Origin: Brevundimonas naejangsanensis | GTDB taxonomy: Bacteria > Pseudomonadota > Alphaproteobacteria > Caulobacterales > Caulobacteraceae | Length of the DNA stretch: 64,000 bases | Direction of reading: 5' to 3' | NCBI RefSeq assembly: GCF_000635915.2 | Contig: NZ_CP015614.1 | Span: forward strand, 603,501-667,500 | In this document: positions 26,212-34,122 of the stretch, in pieces | How positions within the stretch are numbered: the stretch's first letter is position 1 | Layout: each line of letters starts with the position of its first letter | The notes under the pieces: generated by a model | Databases searched by the model: none | What the model was told of the DNA's origin: nothing | The model's input: only the letters and a program-made list of their open reading frames with translations | Translations under genes and position numbers: made by a program

Positions 26212-27158
26212 CCGTCGCGGACCCCAACCTCTACGACTACTGGCCCTATCGAGACCGGCCGAAGATCGTCTGGCCGGGCGGCAAGAAACTGGCCTTCTGG
26301 GTCGCTCCGAACATCGAGTTCTATGAGTTCGATCCCGCGAAGAATGCCGGCCGCGCCGGCTGGCCCAAGCCTGCGCCCGATGTCGTCGCCTATTCCCAGC
26401 GCGATTGGGGCAACCGGGTCGGCCACTGGCGGCTGATGGAATTGCTGGACAAATACGGCCTGCGCGGCTCGGTGTCGCTGAACGTCGCCCTTTGCGACCA
26501 CCATCCCGAGATCATCGAGGCCTGCGTCGAGCGGAACTGGGAGTTCTTTTCGCACGGCGTCTACAACACCCGCTATTCCTACGGCATGGACGAGGCGCAG
26601 GAGCGCGCCATCATCGAGGACGCCATCCGCACGGTCGAAAAGGCCAGCGGCCAGCGTATTCGCGGCTATCTGGCTCCGGCTCTGACGCACACCGAACGGA
26701 CGCTGGACCTGATCGCCGAGAACGCCTTCTGGTACACCTGCGACCTGTTCCAGGACGACCAGCCGCAGCCGGTGAAGACGGCGTCGGGCAAGCTGATCTC
26801 GCTGCCCTATTCGCTGGAGGTGAACGACGTCATCACCTACGGCGCCCTGGGGATGAGCCCGGCGCGCTACACCGACATCCTGAAGCGGCACTTCGACCAG
26901 TTGCTGGAAGAGGGCGAGCAGAGCGGCACGGTCATGTGCATTCCTTTGCACGCCTATCTGGTCAGCCAGCCGCACCGCATCGGCCCGTTCGAAGAGGCGC
27001 TGAAACACGTGATGGGCCACGCCGACGACGTGTGGTTCGCCACCGGCGCCGAGATCGCGGGCTACTATCGCGACCACTGCTGGGACCAGACGCAGGCCGA
27101 TATTGCGGCCAAGGGCTGCGCGACCGGAGGAAAGGGGTTCGGCCATGGCGCTGCCTGA
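26208..27158 (+). CDS. NodB/PuuE-like polysaccharide deacetylase-fold hydrolase 1
   Basis: 316-residue protein of the polysaccharide deacetylase fold, closest in style to PuuE allantoinases, which open cyclic amides. Blocks are FWVAPNIEFYEFDP, YSQRDWGNRVGHWRLMELLDKYGLRGSVSLN, EFFSHGVYNTR and the segment around HTERTLDLIAENAFWYTCDLFQDDQP. The standard H-x3-x4-H metal pair is not intact (SHGVYN), as in metal-independent PuuE proteins. It overlaps the lyase gene by 4 bases and a paralogue follows. Inferred: hydrolysis of a cyclic or N-acyl amide intermediate. Confidence 0.8.
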   Translation: MTVADPNLYDYWPYRDRPKIVWPGGKKLAFWVAPNIEFYEFDPAKNAGRAGWPKPAPDVVAYSQRDWGNRVGHWRLMELLDKYGLRGSVSLNVALCDHHPEIIEACVERNWEFFSHGVYNTRYSYGMDEAQERAIIEDAIRTVEKASGQRIRGYLAPALTHTERTLDLIAENAFWYTCDLFQDDQPQPVKTASGKLISLPYSLEVNDVITYGALGMSPARYTDILKRHFDQLLEEGEQSGTVMCIPLHAYLVSQPHRIGPFEEALKHVMGHADDVWFATGAEIAGYYRDHCWDQTQADIAAKGCATGGKGFGHGAA

Positions 27159-28059
27159 GGACTATCTGACCTATCCGCACCGCTCCTACGGCATGGATCA
27201 GACGCTGTATCCGTGGCGTCCGGCGACCGAGCGGCCGAAGATCGCCTGGCCGGACGGCAATACTGCCGCCGCCATGATCGTGGTCCCGCTGGAGTTCCAT
27301 CGCCTGAACCCGCAAGGCAAGCCGTTCAAGCACCCCGGCGCCATGCAGACGACCTATCCGGATCTGCGCCACTTCACGACCCGGGACTACGGCAATCGGG
27401 TCGGGGTGTTCCGCATTCTGGACGCGCTGAAAGCGAGAGGGTTGAAGGCGGTGTTTCCGATCAATGCGGTCCTGCTGGAGCGTGCTCGACCGCTGGTCGA
27501 GGCCATCCTCGCCGACGGGCATGAGATCGCCGCCTATGGCTGGGAAGCGGACTGCATCCACTGGAGCGGGCTTGAGCCGGGCGTCGAGGCGGAATGGATC
27601 GGCCGTACGCGCGACGCCTTCGACAGGGCGGGGCTGAAGCCGCGCGCGTGGATGAGCCCGGCGCGGCAGCAGTCGTTCCAGACGCTGGAGCTGATCGCCG
27701 AGGCGGGCTTCGACATTTGTCTGGACTGGGAGCAGGACACGGTTCCCGTGCCGATGCAGACTGACAAGGGCGTGGTCTGGGCGGCGCCTTTGTCGAATGA
27801 ACTGGATGACCGCACCCTGCTGACCGTGCGCCTTCAGACCGAAGACGAATGGGCCGATCAGGTGCTGGAGGCGATCCGCCTGCACAAGGCCGAGGCCGAC
27901 CGCTTCGGCGGCCAGGTCGTCGGCTTCATCCTGACCCCCTACGTCAGCGGCCTGCCGTTCCGGATGAAAACTGTCCGTCGCGTGCTGGACGGTCTGGCGC
28001 AGGACGACGCCGTATGGACCGCCGGCGTCTCGGAGATTGTCGAGGCGGCGCGCGGCTGA
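27145..28059 (+). CDS. NodB/PuuE-like polysaccharide deacetylase-fold hydrolase 2
   Basis: 304-residue paralogue of the preceding protein (LTYPHRSYGMDQTLYPW, IVVPLEFHRLNP, FTTRDYGNRVGVFRILDAL, EIAAYGWEADCIHW). The position usually holding the first metal histidine (AHGWE) is tyrosine. The start at 27145, inside the upstream gene by 14 bases, is supported by GGAGG/AAAGG upstream. Two dissimilar copies side by side suggest a heteromeric enzyme or two steps on related substrates. It is the last gene of the hydratase operon. Confidence 0.8.
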   Translation: MALPEDYLTYPHRSYGMDQTLYPWRPATERPKIAWPDGNTAAAMIVVPLEFHRLNPQGKPFKHPGAMQTTYPDLRHFTTRDYGNRVGVFRILDALKARGLKAVFPINAVLLERARPLVEAILADGHEIAAYGWEADCIHWSGLEPGVEAEWIGRTRDAFDRAGLKPRAWMSPARQQSFQTLELIAEAGFDICLDWEQDTVPVPMQTDKGVVWAAPLSNELDDRTLLTVRLQTEDEWADQVLEAIRLHKAEADRFGGQVVGFILTPYVSGLPFRMKTVRRVLDGLAQDDAVWTAGVSEIVEAARG

Positions 28060-28132
28060 GGCCGCCGTCGTCCCGGCTCCTGGCTCGGCCGTCGCCCCCA
28101 ACCTTCGGCCGGGAAGCGTAAAAGCGTAAAAA

Positions 28133-28164
28133 GAAGGGCGGCGGATTTCGGTCCGCCGCCCTTC
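28133..28164. terminator. Strong intergenic terminator between convergent operons
   Basis: Perfect 13-base stem GAAGGGCGGCGGA / TCCGCCGCCCTTC with a six-base loop. An A-rich stretch before it gives a T-tract on the minus strand, ending the amidase transcript; it probably also acts on the plus-strand hydratase operon. Confidence 0.8.
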
Positions 28165-28186
28165 GATTCTTCAGGCTGCCGTCAGC

Positions 28187-28879
28187 TCAGCGCGCGGCCA
28201 GCCAGTCCAGCACTTCCCGTGCCGACACCACGTCGGCGTACTTCAGCTGAAGGTCGGTCAGATTGGCGTAGTGGTAGCTCTCGTGCTTGTCCGCCACGCA
28301 CTCTTCGGCGACGATGGTGCGGAAGCCATAGGACAGGCTGTCCACCGCCGTGGCGCGCACGCAGCCCGAGGTCGAGCCCCCCGTCACCAGCACCGTGTCC
28401 ACCTTGTGCCACCGCAGGTAGGAGTTCAGCGGCGTCTCGAAGAAGGCCGAGGGCATCCGCTTGGTGTAGATCAGGTCGGCGGCCTCATCGATCTGACAGC
28501 GCGGATCGAGGGCGTGGCGTTCGGAACCGTATTTGATGTTCTGCAGGCTGTCGGGCGTATCGGTGCGCGTGCCCCAGACGCCTGCGTCCCCGGCGTCGGC
28601 CTTATAGCCGACATGGCTCCAGATCACCGGCATCCCCTTGGCGCGCGCGGCGGCCGAGATGCGGTTGGTGAAGCCGATCTGGTCAGGGTGGGTCACATAG
28701 GCCGTCTTCGGAAACAGATCGGGGCGGGTGTAGGACTGCTGGAAGTCGACGTTCACGACGGCCAGTTTCTCGCCGAAGCCGAAACGGGCGCGGGCGGGAT
28801 TGGCCTTGACCGCCTCGAACAGTTCGCGCGCCGTCTTGTTCTCGCAGATCATGGTCGGTTCGAAGACAAGGTCGCTCAC
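28187..28879 (-). CDS. Isochorismatase-family amidohydrolase (maleamate/N-carbamoylsarcosine amidase-like)
   Basis: 230-residue cysteine hydrolase. The family triad is visible: Asp in VVNVDFQQSY, Lys in YTKRMPSAFFET and Cys in GGSTSGCVRATAVDSLSYGF. SRAT-type and N-carbamoyl amidohydrolase features make it an amidase acting on small amides (maleamate, N-carbamoyl compounds) rather than an isochorismatase. The start is taken as GTG at 28879, with AAGGAC five bases upstream; reading back to 28915 would run through the palindrome at 28897-28914. Inferred role: release of ammonia from an amide intermediate of the pathway. Confidence 0.85.
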   Translation of the reverse strand: MSDLVFEPTMICENKTARELFEAVKANPARARFGFGEKLAVVNVDFQQSYTRPDLFPKTAYVTHPDQIGFTNRISAAARAKGMPVIWSHVGYKADAGDAGVWGTRTDTPDSLQNIKYGSERHALDPRCQIDEAADLIYTKRMPSAFFETPLNSYLRWHKVDTVLVTGGSTSGCVRATAVDSLSYGFRTIVAEECVADKHESYHYANLTDLQLKYADVVSAREVLDWLAAR

Positions 28880-28896
28880 GGTCGGTCTGTCCTTAA

Positions 28897-28914
28897 TGGT
28901 ATAAAGATATGCCA
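28897..28914. promoter_or_regulatory. Class 2 palindrome upstream of the amidase gene
   Basis: TGGTATA, four bases (AAGA), TATGCCA; six of seven arm positions pair. It has the same arm/spacer layout as 23492-23511 (TGATATA-N4-TATATCA). It sits 18 bases before the likely GTG start, a position suited to repression. Confidence 0.65.
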
Positions 28915-28969
28915 ACTATAGACCGTCCTGCGGCGGGCGCCAGCCGGTCCTGAGGCGGTGCAGCGGAAA

Positions 28970-29770
28970 TCAGGCGCCGTCCTGCCAGTTTCCGTCTTCG
29001 CGACGGCTGAGCAGGTGATAGCGGAAGCGGTCGGCGTGATAATGGGCGTGAATATACTGGACCGGTTCGCCGTCGGCCCGGCGCATGATCCGCTCGACCC
29101 TGAGCAGGGGCGACCCGATCGCCACCTGGAGCGCCGAGGCCGCAGCAGTGTCTGCGCCGACTGACGAGATCCACAGTTCAGCCTCATGCGGCGTCGCCCC
29201 GGCTCGCTCCAGCAGGTCCAGCATGGACTGTTCAGCGAAGGCGGCGTCGTCACATCCGCTGGCGACGAACTCCGGCAGCCACGACACCAGATAGGAAAAA
29301 GGCGTCTCGCCCAGCCGACGCAGGCGGATGATGCGCCGCACGGGCGCGCCGGGGCTGACCGCCAGCGCGTGCGCGACGTCGCTATCAGCCGCGACGGACC
29401 GGCTTTCCAGCAACTCGACCTGGGTTTCGTGCCCCATGGTCTTGAGCGAATCCATCAGGGTGGAGAAGGATCCTGTCACCACAGGCAGTTCGACCTGCGG
29501 CGCCACCACCGTGCCGCGGCCCCGATGGCGCGTGACCAGGCCCGCATCGGCCAGTTCATTCATGGCGCGCTTGATCGTGATTCGCGACGCGCCCAGCAGT
29601 TCTGCGATCTGATGCTCACCGGGCAACAGGCAGCCGGGCGGAAACACGCCGCGCCGGATCCGCTCGGCGAGCAGCAGCCGAACCTGATGATACAGGGGGA
29701 TCGGCAGCCGGTCGTCCAGAAGCTCGGGACGCAGGTCCAAGGCGTCGTCTGTCGGCGGGGATGAGGTCAT
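28970..29770 (-). CDS. GntR-family transcriptional regulator, HutC/UTRA subfamily (1)
   Basis: 266-residue repressor-type regulator. The winged helix-turn-helix lies at ~30-95 (PLYHQVRLLLAERIRRG, GEHQIAELLGASRITIKRAMNELADAGLV, HRGRGTVV) and the UTRA effector domain fills the rest (RRIIRLRRLGETPFSYLVSWLP, PLLRVERIMRRADGEPVQYIHAHYHADRFRY). The ATG at 29770 with AAGG upstream is preferred over a TTG at 29806. It is divergent from a second GntR gene, with an inverted repeat between. It is a candidate binder of one of the two palindrome classes in the island. Confidence 0.9.
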   Translation of the reverse strand: MTSSPPTDDALDLRPELLDDRLPIPLYHQVRLLLAERIRRGVFPPGCLLPGEHQIAELLGASRITIKRAMNELADAGLVTRHRGRGTVVAPQVELPVVTGSFSTLMDSLKTMGHETQVELLESRSVAADSDVAHALAVSPGAPVRRIIRLRRLGETPFSYLVSWLPEFVASGCDDAAFAEQSMLDLLERAGATPHEAELWISSVGADTAAASALQVAIGSPLLRVERIMRRADGEPVQYIHAHYHADRFRYHLLSRREDGNWQDGA

Positions 29771-29836
29771 GCCGCCTTGTGTGGCGTGCGGCGGCGATGG
29801 AGACAAGCCGGAGTGGCCAACCCGCTAAGGTCTGAT

Positions 29837-29858
29837 AATAAGCACAAGTTCGCTAATT
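29837..29858. promoter_or_regulatory. Inverted repeat between the two divergent GntR genes
   Basis: AATAAGC, eight bases, GCTAATT; six of seven arm positions pair. Position between two divergent regulators suggests an autoregulatory operator. Its arms differ from both other palindrome classes. Confidence 0.5.
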
Positions 29859-29891
29859 GACGACGCAGGCCCTGACGCCGGCGTGTGGAGG

Positions 29892-30722
29892 ATGAGCTTG
29901 GCCAGACAGGGCGCTGGGGCAGGGACCGATATCGGTCGACGCAGCCTCAAGGCGGACGGCGGTTCCAGCAGCCTGCCGATCTACCACCAGCTGACCACCA
30001 TTCTGCGTCAGCAGATCAAGGACAGCGCCTTTGCGCCGGAGCAGCCGCTGCCGTCCGAAATGCAGCTGGCGGCGGCCTATGACGTGTCGCGCGTGACGGT
30101 GCGGCGCGCGCTGGATCTGCTGGAACGCGAAGGCTGGATTCGACGCAAGCATGGCGTCGGCACCTTCGTCGCCCCCCGTGCTGATGAGGCGCAGCGAGAG
30201 GAAAGCCGGGTGTCGGGCCTGGTCGAGAACCTCATCACCCTGGGGCTTGAGACGACGGCGCGGCTTTTGGCCTATGAACCCGAGGCGCCCACGCCGGCCG
30301 CCGTGCTTCAGGCGCTGGGCCTTCCCGCCGACGAGCGGGCGCTGCGGATCGAGCGCCTGCGTTTCTTCAAGGACAAGCCCCTGTCGGTGACGACGGTGTG
30401 GCTGCCTCGTTCCGTCGCCTCCCTGACGCCCCGCAGCGTCATCGATGACCGGCCGATCATGCGCATTCTGGAAAGCGGCGGAATACGCGCCCAGCGCGCC
30501 GAACAGACCATCAGCGCCATTCTCGCCGACGACGCGGCGGCCAATAAGCTGAATGTGGCCATCGGGGCGCCGCTGCTGCGCCTGCGCCGCACCGTGTTTG
30601 ACGGCGACGGCCGCCCGTTCGAGCATCAGGTCGGCCTCTATAATCCCGATCAGTATGAGTACCACATGCTGCTGACGCGCGATAACAGCTCGGCCCGTCC
30701 GCAGTGGCGCCACATCGGCTGA
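29892..30722 (+). CDS. GntR-family transcriptional regulator, HutC/UTRA subfamily (2)
   Basis: 276 residues. Winged helix-turn-helix near 28-95 (LPIYHQLTTILRQQIKDSAF, PSEMQLAAAYDVSRVTVRRALDLLEREGWI, KHGVGTFVAP), then a UTRA ligand domain (LRIERLRFFKDKPLSVTTVWLP, LRRTVFDGDGRPFEHQVGLYNPDQYEY). The start is uncertain: GGAGG directly abuts the ATG at 29892, so a TTG at 29898 (better spacing) or GTG at 29883 is possible. It belongs to the same subfamily as the neighbour but is only moderately similar, consistent with different operators or effectors. Confidence 0.9.
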   Translation: MSLARQGAGAGTDIGRRSLKADGGSSSLPIYHQLTTILRQQIKDSAFAPEQPLPSEMQLAAAYDVSRVTVRRALDLLEREGWIRRKHGVGTFVAPRADEAQREESRVSGLVENLITLGLETTARLLAYEPEAPTPAAVLQALGLPADERALRIERLRFFKDKPLSVTTVWLPRSVASLTPRSVIDDRPIMRILESGGIRAQRAEQTISAILADDAAANKLNVAIGAPLLRLRRTVFDGDGRPFEHQVGLYNPDQYEYHMLLTRDNSSARPQWRHIG

Positions 30723-30729
30723 CGCGAAG

Positions 30730-30752
30730 CGCGGCGGGACAGGCCCGCCGCG
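30730..30752. terminator. GC hairpin between convergent genes
   Basis: CGCGGCGGG / CCCGCCGCG, nine pairs with a five-base loop, between gntR-2 and the convergent aldehyde dehydrogenase. There is no T-tract, so its efficiency as an intrinsic terminator is doubtful. Confidence 0.45.
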
Positions 30753-30764
30753 ACCCAGTCGGGA

Positions 30765-32258
30765 TCAGACGCCGAACTTGCGCAGCGGCACGTCGGCCAG
30801 AGGAATGGTCGTCGTCTTCTCTTCGGTGAAGAAGGCCATGGAGGCGGCGGCGCCGTCGCGGCCCAGGCCTGAATCCTTCACCCCGCCGAACGGCGCGCGC
30901 AGTTCACGCACCATCGGGGTGTTGACCCACATCAGACCGGTACGAACAGCCTGACTGACCCTCAGGGCCTTGTCCACGTTCTGCGTCCAGCAATAGCCGA
31001 CCAGGCCGAACTGGCTTTCATTGGCCATGCGGACGGCGTCCTCCATGTCGCTGAACTTCACGAAGGCGGCGAAGGGGCCAAAGATTTCCTCCTGACAGAC
31101 GCGGTCGCTGTTGTTGGGCGCCAGGACGGCGGTCGGCTCGATGAAATAGCCCGGTCGGTCCAGCGCCTTGCCGCCGGTCAACAGGGTCGCGCCCTGACTT
31201 TTGGCGATGTCGACATAGGACAGGATGTGCTGACGGTGGCGGGCGGAGGCGATGGGGCCGATCTCGGTGGCGTCGTCCAGCGGGTCGCCGACGCGGATCT
31301 TTCGCGCCCGCTCGACGAAGCGATCAACGAACTCGTCGAAGATGGAATCCTGGACCAGGATGCGCGACCCGGCCAGGCACTGTTGCCCGTTGTTCGAGAA
31401 GATGGAGATCAAGGCGCCGTCCAGGGCCCGCTCCTGATCGGCGTCGGCGAAGATGATGTTGGCCGACTTGCCGCCCAGCTCCATCGCCGCCGGTTTCAGC
31501 CGCCGTCCGGCCGCCTGCATGATGTGGCGGCCCGTCTCGGTCCCGCCGGTGAAGGAGATCAGATCGACCTCGGGGTGATCCACTAGGGCGGCGCCCGTCA
31601 CCGCCCCGCGGCCGTTCACCAGGTTGACCACGCCCGGCGGGGTGATGGTGTTGATGATCTCGACCATGCGGGCCAGGGACAGCGGAGTCTGCTCCGACGG
31701 CTTCAGCACGCAGGTGTTGCCGAAGGCGATGGCCGACGCGACCTTCATCGACGCCAGCGCCAGCGGCGAGTTCCACGGCGCGATCAGGGCAGCCACGCCG
31801 ACGGGATGGCGCGTGACGAAGGTCAGGTGATCCTTGATCTGCTGCCAGACCTGGCCGGGCTGCTGGCTGATCGCCTCGGCGAAGAAGCGGAAATTATAGC
31901 CTGCACGCACGACCTGGCGGCTGAGAACGTCGCGCAGGACGATGCCGGCGTTCAGCGTTTCCAGCGTCGCCAATTCCACGGCGTGGGCGTCGATGGCGTC
32001 AGCGATCCGGTAAAGGATCGCCTGTCGGGCCTCTACCGACATCTCGCGCCAGGCGGGATCGTTGAAGGCCCGGCGGGCCGACCGGACCGCACGATCGACT
32101 TCCTCGGCGTCGGCTTCCTGCAGTTCGGAGATGACTTCTCCGTTGCCCGGATAATAGGCGGGCAGACGATGGCCGCCGCGCTCTGCGACATAGGCGCCGT
32201 CAATCAGGCTGGTGACCGTTTTGGGAGCCCAGTCGAACGGGGAAGCGGGGAGGGACAT
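30765..32258 (-). CDS. NAD(P)-dependent aldehyde dehydrogenase (hydroxymuconic-semialdehyde dehydrogenase-like)
   Basis: 497-residue aldehyde dehydrogenase. Catalytic Glu lies in ELGGKSANIIF and catalytic Cys in NNGQQCLAGSRILV; GGTETGRHIMQAAG is the cofactor loop. The style resembles 2-hydroxymuconic or betaine/vanillin-type aldehyde dehydrogenases used in aromatic catabolism. It is divergent from the FAD hydroxylase, and the 230-base gap holds two class 1 palindromes, so the two are probably co-induced. Inferred: oxidation of an aldehyde produced before or after ring hydroxylation. Confidence 0.9.
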   Translation of the reverse strand: MSLPASPFDWAPKTVTSLIDGAYVAERGGHRLPAYYPGNGEVISELQEADAEEVDRAVRSARRAFNDPAWREMSVEARQAILYRIADAIDAHAVELATLETLNAGIVLRDVLSRQVVRAGYNFRFFAEAISQQPGQVWQQIKDHLTFVTRHPVGVAALIAPWNSPLALASMKVASAIAFGNTCVLKPSEQTPLSLARMVEIINTITPPGVVNLVNGRGAVTGAALVDHPEVDLISFTGGTETGRHIMQAAGRRLKPAAMELGGKSANIIFADADQERALDGALISIFSNNGQQCLAGSRILVQDSIFDEFVDRFVERARKIRVGDPLDDATEIGPIASARHRQHILSYVDIAKSQGATLLTGGKALDRPGYFIEPTAVLAPNNSDRVCQEEIFGPFAAFVKFSDMEDAVRMANESQFGLVGYCWTQNVDKALRVSQAVRTGLMWVNTPMVRELRAPFGGVKDSGLGRDGAAASMAFFTEEKTTTIPLADVPLRKFGV

Positions 32259-32292
32259 GAGCGGTCATCCTGATACTGTGGCGACTTGTGTT

Positions 32293-32308
32293 GTGTTTAA
32301 GCTAATAC
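32293..32308. promoter_or_regulatory. Class 1 palindrome upstream of the aldehyde dehydrogenase
   Basis: GTGTT, six bases (TAAGCT), AATAC; four of five arm positions pair. It is 35 bases before the gene start, the same distance as the 35000 site from its minus-strand gene. Confidence 0.6.
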
Positions 32309-32450
32309 GTGATCGATGCGGATCGCAAGGCGAGAGGGTGCGGTGAGGCAAAAGCTGCTTCATTGGCTCTTTGAGGCGTCGAAGTTTCCTTAAATGCGCG
32401 AGGCTGCAGGGAAGTCTGCGACTCTTCCCTTGCTGGAATGCTGAACAAAT

Positions 32451-32466
32451 GTATTAAGTCAGATAC
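32451..32466. promoter_or_regulatory. Class 1 palindrome upstream of the FAD hydroxylase
   Basis: GTATT, six bases (AAGTCA), GATAC; with flanking T and A it becomes TGTATT-N6-GATACA. It ends 22 bases before the ATG at 32489. Confidence 0.6.
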
Positions 32467-32488
32467 AAGTAGGCATGAGGTCGCCAAT

Positions 32489-33688
32489 ATGCAGCAATGG
32501 GACGCCCAAGTGGTCATCGTCGGCGCCGGCCCGGTCGGGTTGAGCGCGGCCTTGAGGCTGGAAGCTTTCGGGATTTCAGCCATCGTGCTTGAGGCCGAAA
32601 CGGAGTTGCCTGAAGACCTGCGGGCGTCGACGTTTCATCCCCCGACGCTGGACATGCTGGCGCAGTACGGACTGGCCGAGCCGCTGATCGCTCAGGGGCT
32701 GAAGTGCGAACAGTGGCAGATCCGTCATCATGAAACCGGGGAACGCGCCGTATTCGACCTGTCCTATCTGCAGGGCGAGACGCTGCATCCCTTCCGGCTG
32801 CAGTGCGAACAGTTTCGTCTGTGCCGCATCCTGGCCGACCACCTGTCAGATGCGCGTCATGTCGAAATCCGTATGGGCGCAACGGTGTGCGCCGTGGATC
32901 AGGATGCAGACGGCGTCAACGTCACCTATGAGCAGGGCGGTCAGGAGCAGACTCTGCGCTGTCGCTATCTGATCGGGGCGGACGGCGCCCGTAGCGCGGT
33001 GCGGACCCTGCTGGGGTGGGAGCTTGACGGCAAGACCTATCCTGAGACGACCATCCTCGCGATCACGGACTTCCCCTTTGAAGACCATCTGGAGGGGCTG
33101 TCGAACGTCAACTACTGCTGGACGGACGGCGGCACCTTCTCCCTGCTCAAGCTGAAGGATTTCTGGCGCTGCAGCCTCTATCCGCGCGGCGAAGAGTCCA
33201 TCGAGGACGCGCTGGACCCCACCAGCATCGAGCGCAAGCTTCAGGCCATCGTCGCCAGGGACGAGCCCTATAAGGTGCTGGAGATCCGTCCCTATCGCGT
33301 GCACATGAGGATCGCGCCTGATTACCGCAGCGGACGGGTCGTGCTGGCGGGCGACGCCGCCCACATCAACAGCCCGTCCGGCGGGATGGGCATGAACGGC
33401 GGCGTCCATGACGCCTTCAACCTGACCGAAAAGCTGAAGGCCGTTCTGGACGGCGCCGACGAGAGGCTGCTGGATCTCTACACCCGCCAGCGCCGCCCTA
33501 TCGCCGAGCAGGAGATCCTGGCCCAGGCGGATCGCAACCGTGGCCGGATGCAGGAGCGCGACCCGGAGCGCCGCAAGGTCATGATGGCCGAGATGCAGGC
33601 CATGCTGGCCGATCCTGTGCGGCACAAGGATTATGTGATGCGGTCATCCATGATCGACGGCCTGCGCAAGGCGGCGACGCTGACCTGA
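32489..33688 (+). CDS. FAD-dependent aromatic-ring monooxygenase (PheA/TfdB-type)
   Basis: 399-residue class A flavoprotein hydroxylase. Motifs: GxGxxG in VVIVGAGPVGLSAALRLEAFGI, DG motif in YLIGADGARSAVRTLLG, and GD motif in RVVLAGDAAHINSPSGGMGMNGG. Such enzymes hydroxylate phenols, hydroxybenzoates or hydroxypyridines with NAD(P)H and O2. The start at 32489 is chosen because a GAGG site precedes it and because an upstream ATG at 32438 would place the palindrome inside the coding region. It is probably an early ring-attack step of the island. Confidence 0.9.
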   Translation: MQQWDAQVVIVGAGPVGLSAALRLEAFGISAIVLEAETELPEDLRASTFHPPTLDMLAQYGLAEPLIAQGLKCEQWQIRHHETGERAVFDLSYLQGETLHPFRLQCEQFRLCRILADHLSDARHVEIRMGATVCAVDQDADGVNVTYEQGGQEQTLRCRYLIGADGARSAVRTLLGWELDGKTYPETTILAITDFPFEDHLEGLSNVNYCWTDGGTFSLLKLKDFWRCSLYPRGEESIEDALDPTSIERKLQAIVARDEPYKVLEIRPYRVHMRIAPDYRSGRVVLAGDAAHINSPSGGMGMNGGVHDAFNLTEKLKAVLDGADERLLDLYTRQRRPIAEQEILAQADRNRGRMQERDPERRKVMMAEMQAMLADPVRHKDYVMRSSMIDGLRKAATLT

Positions 33689-33754
33689 GGCGAGCTCCTC
33701 CGTGCGTCGCTGCTTGAGGGAGCATCGGCGAAAGCGGAAGGGGGGGCGCGGGCG

Positions 33755-33789
33755 ACGGGCCGGGATGCGAAGGCGTCCCGGCCCGTTTT
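33755..33789 (+). terminator. Intrinsic terminator after the FAD hydroxylase
   Basis: Eleven-base perfect stem ACGGGCCGGGA / TCCCGGCCCGT with a ten-base loop followed by TTTT-like sequence (GTTTTC) on the plus strand. Confidence 0.8.
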
Positions 33790-33793
33790 CGCA

Positions 33794-34087
33794 TCAGGCG
33801 CCTAACTGTCCCTTGAGGGCGTCGACCTCTTCCTGAAGTACGTAGAACACACGGTCGGTTAGCGCCGCGTGGCGCGCGCGGCGCGCGGCCTGTTCCTGCT
33901 CGGTCAGGACATGATGATCGACCGCGTCTGGCGACAGAACGCCCTGGGCGGCCAGCAGGTTTTCCAGCGTCGCCACCCGGTCGCTCAACCCGGCCACCTC
34001 AGTCACCAGGGCGGTGATGATGGCGGTCAGCCGGTCATTGGCGGTGTCTTCGAAGAAGGTCGGGCGGGGCGGCTTGGGCGTGGACAT
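33794..34087 (-). CDS. Small hypothetical protein with coiled-coil stretch
   Basis: 97 residues. The start at 34087 has a clear GAGGAG site. Residues ~18-45 (TAIITALVTEVAGLSDRVATLENLL, given by position) show heptad-like spacing and suggest a helix that oligomerises. The rest is charged (LTEQEQAARRARHAALTDRV). It lies 35 bases after the Asp/Glu racemase-family gene, probably the same transcript. I do not recognise the family; a helper or subunit role is possible. Confidence 0.65.
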   Translation of the reverse strand: MSTPKPPRPTFFEDTANDRLTAIITALVTEVAGLSDRVATLENLLAAQGVLSPDAVDHHVLTEQEQAARRARHAALTDRVFYVLQEEVDALKGQLGA

Positions 34088-34122
34088 CGGGAAACTCCTC
34101 GAAACGAAATCAGAATAGGGCG

